A stretch of DNA of 64,000 bases from Leifsonia shinshuensis. Its GTDB lineage: Bacteria > Actinomycetota > Actinomycetes > Actinomycetales > Microbacteriaceae. The notes below the pieces were generated by a model. The model was not told where the DNA came from and ran no database searches. It saw only the letters and a list, made by a program, of their open reading frames with translations. This document shows, piece by piece, positions 53,521-62,755 of this stretch. Both the position numbers and the translations under genes were made by a program. The stretch lies in the NCBI RefSeq assembly GCF_022606355.1, contig NZ_JAHHZQ010000004.1, forward strand, positions 62,001 to 126,000. The letters are read 5' to 3'. Position 1 is the stretch's first letter; every line of letters starts with the position of its first letter.

Positions 53521-55121
53521 AGCGGGATGTTCCCGTGCTTCTTCGGCGGCATCGCCGCACGCTTGGTACGCAGCGCCCGCAGAGCCTTGATGACCGAGAT
53601 GCGTGTGGCGGCCGGCTCGATCACGCCGTCGAGCTCACCGCGCTCCGCGGCGAGGAACGGACTCGCCACGTTGTAGGTGTACTCACTGGCGAGGCGTGCG
53701 CGCACGGCTGCGACATCCTCTCCCGCCTCCTCGGCGCGCTTGATCTCGCCCCGGTAGAGGATGTTGACGGCTCCCTGGCCTCCCATCACCGCGATCTCGG
53801 CGGTGGGCCAGGCGAGGTTCATGTCGGCGCCGAGCTGCTTGGAGCCCATCACGATGTAGGCGCCGCCGTAGGCCTTGCGCGTGATGATCGTGACGAGGGG
53901 CACGGTCGCCTCGGCGTACGCGTACAGCAGTTTGGCGCCGCGGCGGATGACACCGGTCCACTCCTGGTCGGTCCCCGGGAGGTAACCCGGAACGTCGACC
54001 AGGGTGAGGATCGGGATGCTGAACGCGTCGCAGAAGCGCACGAACCGCGACGCCTTCTCGCCGGCGTCGATGTTCAGCGTGCCTGCCATCGCGCTCGGCT
54101 GGTTGGCGACGATGCCCACCGAGCGGCCCTCCACGCGTGCGAACCCGATGACGATGTTGGGCGCGAAGAGCGGCTGCACCTCGAGGAACTCGCCGTCGTC
54201 GACGATCCCCTCGATGATCGTGGTCACGTCGTACGGCTGGTTGGGCGAGTCGGGGATGATCGTGTCGAGCCGGCGGTCGGCGTCGGTGATCTCCAGCTCG
54301 GGCTCCGACTCGAAGACCGGCAGCTCGGCCAGGTTGTTCTGCGGGAGGTAGCTGAGCAGGGTGCGCGCGTAGTCGAGGGCGTCCTCCTCGTCGCTCGCGA
54401 GGTAGTGCGAGACGCCGGAGATCTTGTTGTGGGTGAGCGCGCCGCCGAGCTCCTCGAAGCCGACGTCCTCGCCGGTGACCGTCTTGATCACGTCGGGGCC
54501 CGTGACGAACATGTGGCTCGACTTGTCGACCATGATCACGAAATCGGTGAGCGCGGGGGAGTAGACGGCGCCGCCGGCGGCCGGACCCATCACGATCGAG
54601 ATCTGCGGGATGACGCCGGAGGCCGCGGTGTTGCGGCGGAAGATCTCGCCGTACTTGCCGAGCGCGACCACGCCCTCCTGGATGCGGGCGCCACCGGAGT
54701 CGAGGATGCCGATCATCGGCACGCCGGTCTTGATGGCGTGATCCATGACCTTGATGATCTTCTCGCCGGCCACCTCGCCGAGGCTGCCGCCGAAGATGGT
54801 GAAGTCCTGGCTGAAGACCGCGACGTTGCGGCCGTGGATCGTGCCGACGCCGGTGACGACCGCGTCGCCGTACGGGCGCTTGGCCTCCATGCCGAACGCA
54901 TGCGTGCGGTGCCGGACGAACTCGTCGAACTCCACGAACGAGCCCTGGTCGAGCAGGAGGTCGATGCGCTCGCGTGCGGTCAGCTTGCCCTTCGCGTGCT
55001 GCTTCTCGATGGCGGCCTGGCCGCTCGCGGTCACGGCCTCGTGGAACCGCTCCTTGAGGTCGGCGAGCTTGCCGGCGGTCGTGAAGGGATCGGGGGTCTG
55101 ACGTGCTTCGGTGTCGGTCAC
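53517..55121 (-). CDS. pccB: Acyl-CoA (propionyl/acetyl-CoA) carboxylase beta subunit
   Basis: The carboxyltransferase subunit moves CO2 from biotin to acetyl- or propionyl-CoA. The 534-residue protein has [21 protein letters not shown] near the N terminus, [40 protein letters not shown] (acyl-CoA-binding), [16 protein letters not shown], and the C-terminal [14 protein letters not shown] with [19 protein letters not shown] at 55121 is preferred because TAGAGT lies 13-8 bases upstream; the track allows GTG at 55130 (three residues longer). Operon with accE; divergent from birA, which attaches the biotin it needs. Confidence 0.93.
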   Translation of the reverse strand: MTDTEARQTPDPFTTAGKLADLKERFHEAVTASGQAAIEKQHAKGKLTARERIDLLLDQGSFVEFDEFVRHRTHAFGMEAKRPYGDAVVTGVGTIHGRNVAVFSQDFTIFGGSLGEVAGEKIIKVMDHAIKTGVPMIGILDSGGARIQEGVVALGKYGEIFRRNTAASGVIPQISIVMGPAAGGAVYSPALTDFVIMVDKSSHMFVTGPDVIKTVTGEDVGFEELGGALTHNKISGVSHYLASDEEDALDYARTLLSYLPQNNLAELPVFESEPELEITDADRRLDTIIPDSPNQPYDVTTIIEGIVDDGEFLEVQPLFAPNIVIGFARVEGRSVGIVANQPSAMAGTLNIDAGEKASRFVRFCDAFSIPILTLVDVPGYLPGTDQEWTGVIRRGAKLLYAYAEATVPLVTIITRKAYGGAYIVMGSKQLGADMNLAWPTAEIAVMGGQGAVNILYRGEIKRAEEAGEDVAAVRARLASEYTYNVASPFLAAERGELDGVIEPAATRISVIKALRALRTKRAAMPPKKHGNIPL

Positions 55122-55206
55122 GCCGTTCACTCTACCTGCCAGCCGAATGCCCGTGCCGTCTACGGAATCCTACAAATCCGCGCCCGTTCGCTGGCAGAAT
55201 TGAGCA

Positions 55207-55968
55207 ATGAACTTCCGCCGCAGCCGCGCCGTCGTCCCCGTTCTCGAGGTGCTTCCCGAAGCCGCCTCCACCAACGATGTGCTGCAGTCGCGTGCGGGCG
55301 ACCTGCCGGATCTCGCAGTCGTCGTGACCGACAACCAGACGGGAGGCCGCGGCCGGCTCGGCCGGGTCTGGGTCTCGCCCCCGGGCAAGTCGCTGGCCAT
55401 CTCGGTGCTGCTGCGCCCGGAGGGGCTCGCCCCGGAGGCGCTGGGCTGGTTCCCGCTGCTCGCCGGCGTCGCGATGAGCCGCGCTCTGGCCGGGTTCACG
55501 GCCCGCGACGTGTCGGTCAAGTGGCCCAACGACGTGCTCATCGACGAGGCGAAGGTGTGCGGCATCCTGTCGGAGCTGCTGCCCGGGATGGACGGGGTGA
55601 TCGTGGGGGCGGGGGTGAACCTGACCCTGCAGCTCGACGAGCTGCCTACGCCGACCTCCACCTCGCTCGCGCTGGCCGGAGCCACCGAGGTCGACCCCGA
55701 CGCCGTGCTGGCCGCCTACCTGATCCAGCTGAGCGTGCTCTACCGCGAGTTCGTCGCAGCGGGAGGCGACCCGATCCGCAGCGCCCTGCGCGACGAGGTG
55801 TCCGAGGCCTGCCACACGCTCGGTCGCTCGGTGCGCGTCGAGCTGCCCGGCGGCGATGTGCTGCTCGGCACGGCGACGGCGATCGACGAGTCCGGCAGGC
55901 TGATCGTCGAGTCGGATGCGGGGCCGACCGCGGTGGCGGCGGGCGACGTGACGCACCTGCGGTATTAA
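55207..55968 (+). CDS. birA: Biotin-protein ligase (monofunctional)
   Basis: Attaches biotin to the carboxylase BCCP lysine. The 253-residue enzyme has the biotinyl-AMP signatures GGRGRLGRVWVSPPGKSLAISVLL near residue 48, KWPNDVL near 104 and GAGVNLT near 142, plus a C-terminal SH3-like barrel. There is no N-terminal HTH, so unlike E. coli BirA it should not be a repressor. It is divergent from the carboxylase beta gene by about 85 bases, which fits a shared function. Only a weak Shine-Dalgarno is seen before the ATG. Confidence 0.93.
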   Translation: MNFRRSRAVVPVLEVLPEAASTNDVLQSRAGDLPDLAVVVTDNQTGGRGRLGRVWVSPPGKSLAISVLLRPEGLAPEALGWFPLLAGVAMSRALAGFTARDVSVKWPNDVLIDEAKVCGILSELLPGMDGVIVGAGVNLTLQLDELPTPTSTSLALAGATEVDPDAVLAAYLIQLSVLYREFVAAGGDPIRSALRDEVSEACHTLGRSVRVELPGGDVLLGTATAIDESGRLIVESDAGPTAVAAGDVTHLRY

Positions 55969-55976
55969 TGGGAGAC

Positions 55977-56525
55977 ATGAGCAGTACGCCGGAGGGTTCG
56001 CCCGCGCCGCCTCCGGAGCGGGTCATCGCCCGTCTCCGGTCCAACGCCCGCGCGCTCTTCTGGCCGAGCCTCGCCCTCATCGTCGTCGCCGGCGGTGTCG
56101 GCTTCTTCGCCGGACGGGTGTCGGAGGTCTGGGAGGTCGTCCTGCTCTGGTCGGCGGCCGCCGTCGCGACCCTGCTGCTCTTCCTGCTCCCGCTCGCCGT
56201 CTGGCTGAGCCGCCGCTACACGGTCACGACCCGGAGGCTCATCCTGCGCCACGGCTTCTTCGTGCGCGTGCGCCAAGAGCTGCTGCACAGCCGCGGCTAC
56301 GACGTCGCCGTCAAGCGGACCTGGCTGCAGAGCATGTTCCGTTCCGGGGACGTGCGCATCAACTCCGGTCTCGACCACCCGGTGGTCCTCAAGGACGTGC
56401 CGAAGGCCGATCAGGTGCAGCGCGCGCTCAGCGAGCTGATGGAGCACGCGCAGACGATCGTCGCGGTGCGTCGCCAGCAGTCGGAGTCAGTCTCCGACGA
56501 GACCACCGTCTGGGGTTCGCGCTAG
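55977..56525 (+). CDS. PH-domain membrane protein (YdbS/YdbT-like)
   Basis: A 182-residue protein: a polar Pro-rich tail, two transmembrane helices (residues about 28-50 and 58-78), then a bacterial PH-like domain with RRYTVTTRRLILRHGFFVRVRQELLHSRGYDVAVKR and a long C-terminal helix. It resembles bPH2 membrane proteins such as Rv3278c. Role unknown; membrane association is clear. Start is uncertain: the ATG at 55968 shares TAATG with the birA stop, while the ATG at 55977 has GGAG 3 bases upstream. Its 3' end overlaps the convergent GtrA-like gene by 39 bases. Confidence 0.8.
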   Translation: MSSTPEGSPAPPPERVIARLRSNARALFWPSLALIVVAGGVGFFAGRVSEVWEVVLLWSAAAVATLLLFLLPLAVWLSRRYTVTTRRLILRHGFFVRVRQELLHSRGYDVAVKRTWLQSMFRSGDVRINSGLDHPVVLKDVPKADQVQRALSELMEHAQTIVAVRRQQSESVSDETTVWGSR

Positions 56526-57059
56526 CGTCGAGCCGGTCACCGTCGCGGGCTCGGACCTGGCGGTGGCGGGCTCGGCGGCGCGAACCGCGGCGGCCTTCCT
56601 CCGCTCGGCACGTGCGGGGGAGAAGACCCACCAGCGGTACAGGGCGAACCGGAACAGCATGCCGAGCGCCAGCCCGACCACGTTCGCCGAGATGTTGTCG
56701 GCTACGGGGTTCGCCAGGCCGAGCAGATAGTGCGACACCCAGATGCAGACGAGGGGGATCCCGGTGCCGGTCGCGAGGCTGACGACGAAGAACTCGACCC
56801 CCTCGCGGGCCGCGTTCTGCTGGCGCTGACCCGAGAACGCCCAGTAGCGGTTGCCGATCCAGTTGGTCAGGATCGCGATGACCGTGGCGATGATCGTCGA
56901 GTAGATGGTGGCGTGCTGAACGTTGCGCAGAACGATCAGCAGCATCACGTTGAACACCACGAGGTTCACGCCGAAGCCCACTGCGCCCACCGCGCCGAAC
57001 TTGATCAGCTGCGGGAGGAGGCGGGCCCTGCTCGCCGTGGTGTTCGTCTCGGTCGTCAT
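56487..57059 (-). CDS. GtrA-like polysaccharide flippase-associated membrane protein
   Basis: A 190-residue protein with four membrane spans (residues about 18-40, 45-65, 85-105 and 118-140) and a charged C-terminal tail. The FGAVGAVGFGVNLVVFNVML opening and TNWIGNRYWAFSG loop are signatures of GtrA family proteins, thought to move bactoprenyl-linked sugars across the membrane. The last 40 residues are hydrophilic and low complexity, and the final 39 bases lie over the end of the PH-domain gene on the other strand. ATG at 57059; it is divergent from purK by about 120 bases. Confidence 0.88.
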   Translation of the reverse strand: MTTETNTTASRARLLPQLIKFGAVGAVGFGVNLVVFNVMLLIVLRNVQHATIYSTIIATVIAILTNWIGNRYWAFSGQRQQNAAREGVEFFVVSLATGTGIPLVCIWVSHYLLGLANPVADNISANVVGLALGMLFRFALYRWWVFSPARAERRKAAAVRAAEPATARSEPATVTGSTLARTPDGGLVGD

Positions 57060-57179
57060 GCTCCAGCCAAGGGATGCGGGAAGATAGGAGGTGCGTTCGC
57101 CACAATACGCGAGCCGGAGCGGCCGTATCTGGGAGTTGCCCGCGCAGCGTGTGAAGAGTATCGAGGAGAGACATCGGAA

Positions 57180-58319
57180 ATGGCCAGGAACACGATCGGA
57201 GTCATCGGCGGCGGTCAGCTGGCACGGATGATGATTCCGCCCGCGGTCGCGCTCGGGATCGACATCCGCGTCCTCGAGGAGGCCGAGGGGATGAGCGCCG
57301 AGCTCGCGGCCACGGGCGTCGGCGACTACCGCGACCTCGACACCGTGCTCGCCTTCGCGCAGACCGTCGACGTAGTGACCTTCGATCACGAGCACGTCCC
57401 TCCGGCGATCCTGCGTGAACTGGTGTCGCGCGGGATCCCCGTGCACCCGGGACCGGACGCCCTGCTGTACGCGCAGGACAAGCTGCAGATGCGCGCGAAG
57501 CTCAGCGAGCTGGGCCTGCCGGTGCCCGACTGGGCGGCGGTGGAGTCGGCCGACGAGCTCGGCGCCTTCCTCGCGGACCACGGCGGCCGCGCGGTCGTGA
57601 AGACGGCGCGCGGCGGCTACGACGGCAAGGGCGTCCGCGTGGTGTCGGAGGCGTCAGGAGCCGACGACTGGTTCCTCGCGCTCGCCGAGGACGGCCGCGG
57701 TGGAGCGCTGCTGGTGGAGGAGCTCGTCGACTTCCGGCGCGAGCTCGCCCAGCTGGTCGCCCGGCGGCCCTCCGGCGAGATCGCCGTGTGGCCGGTCGTC
57801 GAGACCGTGCAGAAGGACGGCGTGTGCGCCGAGGTCATCGCCCCCGCTCCCGGCTCGGCGGGCAGGGTCGCCCTGGTCTCCGCCGAGATCGCGACCCGCG
57901 TCGCCGAGGGGCTCGGCGTGACGGGCGTGCTCGCCGTCGAGCTCTTCGAGACCACGGATGGCCGGGTACTGGTCAACGAGCTCGCCATGCGGCCGCACAA
58001 CAGCGGCCACTGGTCGATCGAGGGCGCGGTGACCGGCCAGTTCGAGCAGCACCTGCGCTCCGTCCTCGACCTGCCGCTCGGGTCCACCGCCATGCGCGAG
58101 GAGTGGTCGGTGATGGTGAACATCCTCGGCGGCCCGGCGGAGGGCTCGCTGCAGGACCGCTATCCGGCGGCCCTCGCCGCGCATCCCGAGGCGAAGTTCC
58201 ACGGCTATGGCAAGGCACCGCGCCCCGGCCGCAAGGTCGGCCACGTGACGGTCACGGGCGACGACCTCGACGACGTCGTCTACAGCGCGCGGGCGGCCGC
58301 GTCGTTCTTCGAGGGGTAG
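57180..58319 (+). CDS. purK: N5-carboxyaminoimidazole ribonucleotide synthase
   Basis: ATP-grasp enzyme making N5-CAIR from AIR, bicarbonate and ATP in purine synthesis. The 379 residues begin with the nucleotide-binding [14 protein letters not shown], then [35 protein letters not shown] (ATP lid) and [27 protein letters not shown] near the C terminus. ATG at 57180 has GAGGAGA 10 bases upstream. It runs directly ahead of purE with 74 bases between, so the two steps are encoded together. Confidence 0.95.
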   Translation: MARNTIGVIGGGQLARMMIPPAVALGIDIRVLEEAEGMSAELAATGVGDYRDLDTVLAFAQTVDVVTFDHEHVPPAILRELVSRGIPVHPGPDALLYAQDKLQMRAKLSELGLPVPDWAAVESADELGAFLADHGGRAVVKTARGGYDGKGVRVVSEASGADDWFLALAEDGRGGALLVEELVDFRRELAQLVARRPSGEIAVWPVVETVQKDGVCAEVIAPAPGSAGRVALVSAEIATRVAEGLGVTGVLAVELFETTDGRVLVNELAMRPHNSGHWSIEGAVTGQFEQHLRSVLDLPLGSTAMREEWSVMVNILGGPAEGSLQDRYPAALAAHPEAKFHGYGKAPRPGRKVGHVTVTGDDLDDVVYSARAAASFFEG

Positions 58320-58380
58320 AGAGGCCGGGGGAGGAGCGGCTCTCCCGCGCGCCTAACCCACCCCTCCCGCACCCCGCCCC

Positions 58381-58386
58381 TATCCT
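58381..58386 (+). promoter_or_regulatory. -10 hexamer TATCCT upstream of purE
   Basis: TATCCT lies 13-8 bases before the purE ATG at 58394. The purE promoter may be separate from that of purK. Confidence 0.35.
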
Positions 58387-58393
58387 GGTTGCC

Positions 58394-58897
58394 ATGCCCG
58401 CCTCCTCCCAGCCCCTGGTGTCCGTCGTGATGGGCTCCGACTCGGACTGGTCGGTGATGCAGGAGGCGTCACGACTGCTCGACGAGTTCGGAGTCGCCCA
58501 TGAGGTGGAGGTCGTCTCCGCGCATCGCACGCCCGAGAAGATGATCGCCTTCGGTGCGGAGGCCGCCGGTCGTGGCGTCCGGGTCATCATCGCCGGCGCC
58601 GGCGGTGCCGCCCACCTGCCCGGCATGCTCGCCGCCGTGACGACGCTTCCCGTCGTCGGCGTTCCCGTCCCGCTGGCGCGACTGGACGGCTTGGACTCGC
58701 TGCTGTCGATCGTCCAGATGCCCGCCGGCGTGCCGGTCGCGACCGTGTCGATCGGTGGCGCGAGGAACGCCGGGCTGCTCGCCGTCAAGATCCTCGCGAC
58801 CGCCGACCCCGCGCTCACGACCGCGCTGGCCCGTTTCGCCGACGACCTCGAGGCGAGCGTCGAGGAGAAGAACCGGGCGCTGAAGTCGAAGCTATGA
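58394..58897 (+). CDS. purE: N5-carboxyaminoimidazole ribonucleotide mutase
   Basis: Moves the carboxylate of N5-CAIR to give CAIR. The 167-residue length is typical of class I PurE. Signatures are [33 protein letters not shown] (catalytic His/Arg) and [16 protein letters not shown], with a C-terminal [14 protein letters not shown] block. It overlaps the following LCP gene by 4 bases (ATGA). No extra stem-loop was seen between purK and purE. Confidence 0.95.
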   Translation: MPASSQPLVSVVMGSDSDWSVMQEASRLLDEFGVAHEVEVVSAHRTPEKMIAFGAEAAGRGVRVIIAGAGGAAHLPGMLAAVTTLPVVGVPVPLARLDGLDSLLSIVQMPAGVPVATVSIGGARNAGLLAVKILATADPALTTALARFADDLEASVEEKNRALKSKL

Positions 58898-60252
58898 GCT
58901 CGGCGACCGTGCTGCGCCACCCCGACGTGTCGTCGCCGGGCGAGATGACCGCGCGCGGCTGGTGGCTCGTCGGCCTCAACATCGTCTTCCCCGGCACCCC
59001 GCAGCTGGTCGCCGGCAACCGGGTGCTCGGGCGAGTCGGGATCCTCGCGACGCTGCTGCTCTGGGTGCTCGCCGTGATCGCGCTGGTGCTGATGCTCGTG
59101 GCGCCGTCGTCGCTCTACACGTTCGCCACCCAGGCCGGGAGCCTCACCGCCCTGCAGCTCCTGCTCATCGGGTACGCGGTGCTGTGGGTGGTGCTCACGC
59201 TGGACACCCTCCGGCTCGTCCGGCTGGTGAAAGCGCGCTCGAACGCCCGCGGCTGGATCGCGGCGTTCTCCGTGGTCGTGCTCGCCGGTCTGGCCGGGAC
59301 CGCCGCCTACGGGTCCACCGTGGCCGGCTCCGCGCGGGGAGCCCTGAGCGACATCTTCGCGGCGGGACCGTCCGTGCCCCCGGTCGACGGCCGCTACAAC
59401 ATCATGCTGCTGGGCGGCGACGCGGGGCCGGACCGTGAGGGCCTGCGGCCGGACAGCATGTCGATCGTGAGCATCGACGCGGCGACCGGCAAGGCGGTCA
59501 CGATCGGTCTCCCGCGCGACCTGAACCCGGTGCCGTTCTCGGCGAAGTCGCCGCTGCGCACGCTCTACCCCGAAGGCTACGGCTATCACGACGCGTGCGA
59601 CGTCGACGTGTGCCAGCTCAACTCCATCTACACGGAGGTCGAGCTGTACAAGCCCGACCTCTACCCGAACGCGAAGAAGCAGCAGAGCGAACCGGGCATC
59701 GAGGCGATGCGTGACGCGCTGGAGGGCGCGACCGGACTGACCATCCAGTACTACGTGCTCATCGACATGCAGGGCTTCGCCGACTTGATCGACGCGCTCG
59801 GCGGTGTGGACATCACCGTGAGCGAGAAGGTGCCGATCGGCGGCGACGAGGACCTCAACGGCGTCGTCGAATGGATCCAGCCCGGCAAGCACCACCTGGA
59901 CGGGTACCACGCCCAGTGGTACGCCCGCGCCCGGCACGGCACCAGCGACTATGACCGGATGGCGCGCCAGCGCCAGCTGCAGGACGCCATCCTCAAACAG
60001 TTCAACCCGCTCAACGTGGTCACCAAGTTCCAGGACATCGCGAAGGCCGGTGCCCAGGTCATGAAGACGGATATCCCGCAGTCCATGCTGGGATACTTCG
60101 TCGATCTGGGCATGAAGACGCGCGCCCAGCCCGTCGACAAACTGGAGCTGGTGCCGCCGGCGATCAACCCGACGAAACCGGATTACACGCAGATTCACCA
60201 GCTGGTCCAGCAGGCCCTCGCACCGTCGAAACCCACCCCCACGGGACGCTGA
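58894..60252 (+). CDS. LCP-family glycopolymer transferase 2
   Basis: A 452-residue LCP protein with four membrane spans ahead of the catalytic domain (residues about 22-60, 75-95 and others), unlike the single-span LCP at 10504. The catalytic region includes [36 protein letters not shown] (Arg contacting the lipid phosphate), [15 protein letters not shown] and [21 protein letters not shown] with its conserved Arg pair. It should transfer glycans from polyprenyl-phosphate to the wall. It overlaps purE by 4 bases and precedes an acyltransferase-glycosyltransferase group, so it marks the start of the envelope locus. Confidence 0.9.
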   Translation: MSSATVLRHPDVSSPGEMTARGWWLVGLNIVFPGTPQLVAGNRVLGRVGILATLLLWVLAVIALVLMLVAPSSLYTFATQAGSLTALQLLLIGYAVLWVVLTLDTLRLVRLVKARSNARGWIAAFSVVVLAGLAGTAAYGSTVAGSARGALSDIFAAGPSVPPVDGRYNIMLLGGDAGPDREGLRPDSMSIVSIDAATGKAVTIGLPRDLNPVPFSAKSPLRTLYPEGYGYHDACDVDVCQLNSIYTEVELYKPDLYPNAKKQQSEPGIEAMRDALEGATGLTIQYYVLIDMQGFADLIDALGGVDITVSEKVPIGGDEDLNGVVEWIQPGKHHLDGYHAQWYARARHGTSDYDRMARQRQLQDAILKQFNPLNVVTKFQDIAKAGAQVMKTDIPQSMLGYFVDLGMKTRAQPVDKLELVPPAINPTKPDYTQIHQLVQQALAPSKPTPTGR

Positions 60253-60320
60253 CCGCTCCCAGGTGACCCCTGAACAGGTCACAGGAACCGCCCAGGGGTG
60301 ACCCGTAGCGTCGCCGGCCT

Positions 60321-61568
60321 ATGGCGGGTACTGGTGGAACCGTGGACGAGAAGACCGTGACGAAGAACGGAGCACGACTGACGGCCCTGGACGGCCTGCG
60401 CGGCCTGGCTGCCGTCGTCGTGCTCCTCCACCACGCCTTCTACACGAACCCCGGGTTCCCGGGTACGCCCGGTGGCGGCCACGCCCCCGTCGGCTCGCCG
60501 ATGTGGTGGATCAGCTACACCCCGCTCAAGCTCGCCACCGCCGGCGTGGAGTCGGTGATCGTGTTCTTCGTGCTCTCGGGGCTCGTCGTGACGCTGCCCG
60601 TCGTCCGCCGTCGCGGCTTCGACTGGGTGGCCTACTTCCCGCGGCGTGTCGTGCGGCTGATGGTCCCGGTGGTCGCCTCCGTGCTCCTCGCGGCGGCGTG
60701 GGTGGCGGCGATCCCGCAGGTGAGCACGCAGCCGCACGGCACCTGGCTCAGCGACTCGTCGACGCCGAACTTCTCATGGGAGTACATCGTCAAGGCCGTC
60801 GACCTGCTCGGCGGGGACGGCCAGATCAACAACCCGCTGTGGTCGCTGCGCTGGGAGCTCGCGTTCTCGCTGCTGCTCCCGGTCTTCGCGATCGCCGCCC
60901 TCGCCGTGCGCCGCTGGTGGATCGGTGGGCTCGCGCTGGCGTGTGCGCTCACCTGGCTGGGGGCCCGCGCCGGGTCGGCCGAGCTGGAGTACCTCCCGGC
61001 CTTCTTCGTCGGTGCGGTGATCGCGGTCCGCCTCGACATCGTCCGGAACACCGCAGACCGCATCAACCGGCGCTGGTTCCGGCACCCGCTGTGGGCGCTG
61101 CTGGCCATCGGGAGCGCGTTGCTCCTCATCGCACCGTGGCTGGTGGGACCGGGAGTCGGGCAGATCCCCGAGCTCGAGCCTGTGCTCAAGGGCCTCGTGC
61201 CGATCGCCGCAGCAGGGCTGGTGGTCGCGGCGCTCGGGTGGACACCGCTGCGTGCGGTCTTCGAGTCGCGCCCGCTCCAGTTCCTCGGTGCGATCTCCTT
61301 CAGCCTCTACCTCGTGCACGTGCCGATCATCATCTTCAGTACGTACCTGTTCGCCGGGCAGGCCTGGTACGTCCCGCTGCTCTTCGCGATCCCGGTGGCC
61401 GTGCTGGTGGCGGTCGGCTTCCGCTGGCTGATCGAGAAGCGCAGCCACGGCTGGTCGAAGGCCGTCGGCGCCTGGGCGTCGGATCGCTATCGGACCTGGT
61501 TCGGACGGGACGACGACGAGGAGCGCCGTCAGAGCGCGCCGGCCTCCGAGGAGCGCGTCGCGGGCTGA
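60321..61568 (+). CDS. Acyltransferase 3-family membrane protein (OafA-like), copy A
   Basis: A 415-residue polytopic protein of the acyltransferase-3 family, which O-acetylates surface glycans. It opens with TALDGLRGLAAVVVLLHHAFY, in which the His-Arg region is family-typical, then VESVIVFFVLSGLVVTLPVV and WSLRWELAFSLLLPVFAI near residue 175. About ten membrane helices follow. The start could be the GTG at 60342 (GGTGGAAC upstream) rather than ATG 60321. It shares a common ancestor with the next gene: both carry FFVLSG, the W-x-x-W-E-x-AFS core and YLVHVPI. Its 3' end overlaps that gene by 40 bases on the opposite strand. Confidence 0.88.
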   Translation: MAGTGGTVDEKTVTKNGARLTALDGLRGLAAVVVLLHHAFYTNPGFPGTPGGGHAPVGSPMWWISYTPLKLATAGVESVIVFFVLSGLVVTLPVVRRRGFDWVAYFPRRVVRLMVPVVASVLLAAAWVAAIPQVSTQPHGTWLSDSSTPNFSWEYIVKAVDLLGGDGQINNPLWSLRWELAFSLLLPVFAIAALAVRRWWIGGLALACALTWLGARAGSAELEYLPAFFVGAVIAVRLDIVRNTADRINRRWFRHPLWALLAIGSALLLIAPWLVGPGVGQIPELEPVLKGLVPIAAAGLVVAALGWTPLRAVFESRPLQFLGAISFSLYLVHVPIIIFSTYLFAGQAWYVPLLFAIPVAVLVAVGFRWLIEKRSHGWSKAVGAWASDRYRTWFGRDDDEERRQSAPASEERVAG

Positions 61569-62743
61569 GCAGGGGAACCCGGCCGTTCCCCGGGGTAGCG
61601 CGAGGCGAACGTACCGGAGACGAGCTTCCCGAACCAGCGCGAGAGACCGTGCGAGCGCCTCTCGACGAGCCAGTAGAACAGCACGGCGACCCCGAGTGCG
61701 CTGACGATCGCAAGTCCCGCGACCACGGGGAGCGACGCCCCACGGAGCAGGTAGGAGAGCGCGACGATGATCGGCACGTGCACGAGGTAGAGGCTGAACG
61801 AGATCCTGCCCGCCCATTGGAAGGGCTGTAGCGACAGCAGCGCACCGAGCGGCCGCCACTCCAGGCAGCACACGATCAGCCCCAGCGCGGCGAGCGGCTG
61901 GAGGCCGACGAGCGTGGTGCTCGTCATCGGGTGTCCCGCCGGCACGAACCAGGTCGAGATCAGCAGCAACGCGGACGCGGCGAGTGCGACGAGCCACACC
62001 AGCCAGCCCACGCGCCAGGAGCTGATGCGTGTTCCGACCGCCCGGAGCCTCGGCAGGCCGACAGCCGCGAGCGCGCCGACGAAGAACGCCGGGAGGTAGT
62101 GGAACCCGTCGGCGCGGGAGTCCTTGCCGAGGAACACCGCGAACACGGCGAGGGCCAGCAGCAGCGGCCACCAGCGGCGCAACAGCACGGCTGCGCCGAC
62201 GAAGAGCGGCAGCATCATCGAGAACGCCATCTCCCAGTAGATCGACCACAGCGGGTTGTTCAGCGCGAAGTCGCCGGCCATCGGGTCGAGGTTGGCGACG
62301 AACCGCTCGATCCAGACGGGGTAGACACTCGTCGCGGCCACCCACGACGAACGCGCGTGCTCGGGATTCTGCGTCACCAGCAGGGCGAGCGCAGCCGCGA
62401 GCAGGATCGAGCAGACCACCGGGAGTCCGATGCGCACGAGTCGTCGCGGGTAATACGACATCCAGTCGAACGGTCGGCCGTTGAGCAGCGGGAGGGTGAG
62501 CACGAAGCCGCTCAGGACGAAGAAGACGATGACGGCCTCCGGGCCCGCGGTGAGGAGCTTCAGCGGAGAGTACGTCAGCCACCAGGAGATCGAGCCCGGG
62601 TGCGGTGTCTGTCCTCCCATGTAGGTGGCCGCGATCGGAGGGTACAGCAGGGAGACATGATGGACGACGACGATCAGGGCGGCGACGCCGCGCAGGCCGT
62701 CGAGCGCCGAGAGCCGTCTCGGCAGCGGGGGGAGTGCTGGCAC
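61529..62743 (-). CDS. Acyltransferase 3-family membrane protein (OafA-like), copy B
   Basis: A 404-residue paralogue of the upstream gene on the other strand. SALDGLRGVAALIVVVHHVSLLYPP opens it, followed by PEAVIVFFVLSGFVLTLPLL, NNPLWSIYWEMAFSMMLPLF and the C-terminal LYLVHVPIIVALSYLL. The GTG at 62743 sits 12 bases from the stop of the GT4 gene, so it forms an operon with that glycosyltransferase. The overlap with copy A at the 3' ends (40 bases) is tail to tail. The acylated glycan is unknown. Confidence 0.88.
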   Translation of the reverse strand: MPALPPLPRRLSALDGLRGVAALIVVVHHVSLLYPPIAATYMGGQTPHPGSISWWLTYSPLKLLTAGPEAVIVFFVLSGFVLTLPLLNGRPFDWMSYYPRRLVRIGLPVVCSILLAAALALLVTQNPEHARSSWVAATSVYPVWIERFVANLDPMAGDFALNNPLWSIYWEMAFSMMLPLFVGAAVLLRRWWPLLLALAVFAVFLGKDSRADGFHYLPAFFVGALAAVGLPRLRAVGTRISSWRVGWLVWLVALAASALLLISTWFVPAGHPMTSTTLVGLQPLAALGLIVCCLEWRPLGALLSLQPFQWAGRISFSLYLVHVPIIVALSYLLRGASLPVVAGLAIVSALGVAVLFYWLVERRSHGLSRWFGKLVSGTFASRYPGERPGSPAQPATRSSEAGAL

Positions 62744-62755
62744 GTGTGTTCCGTT

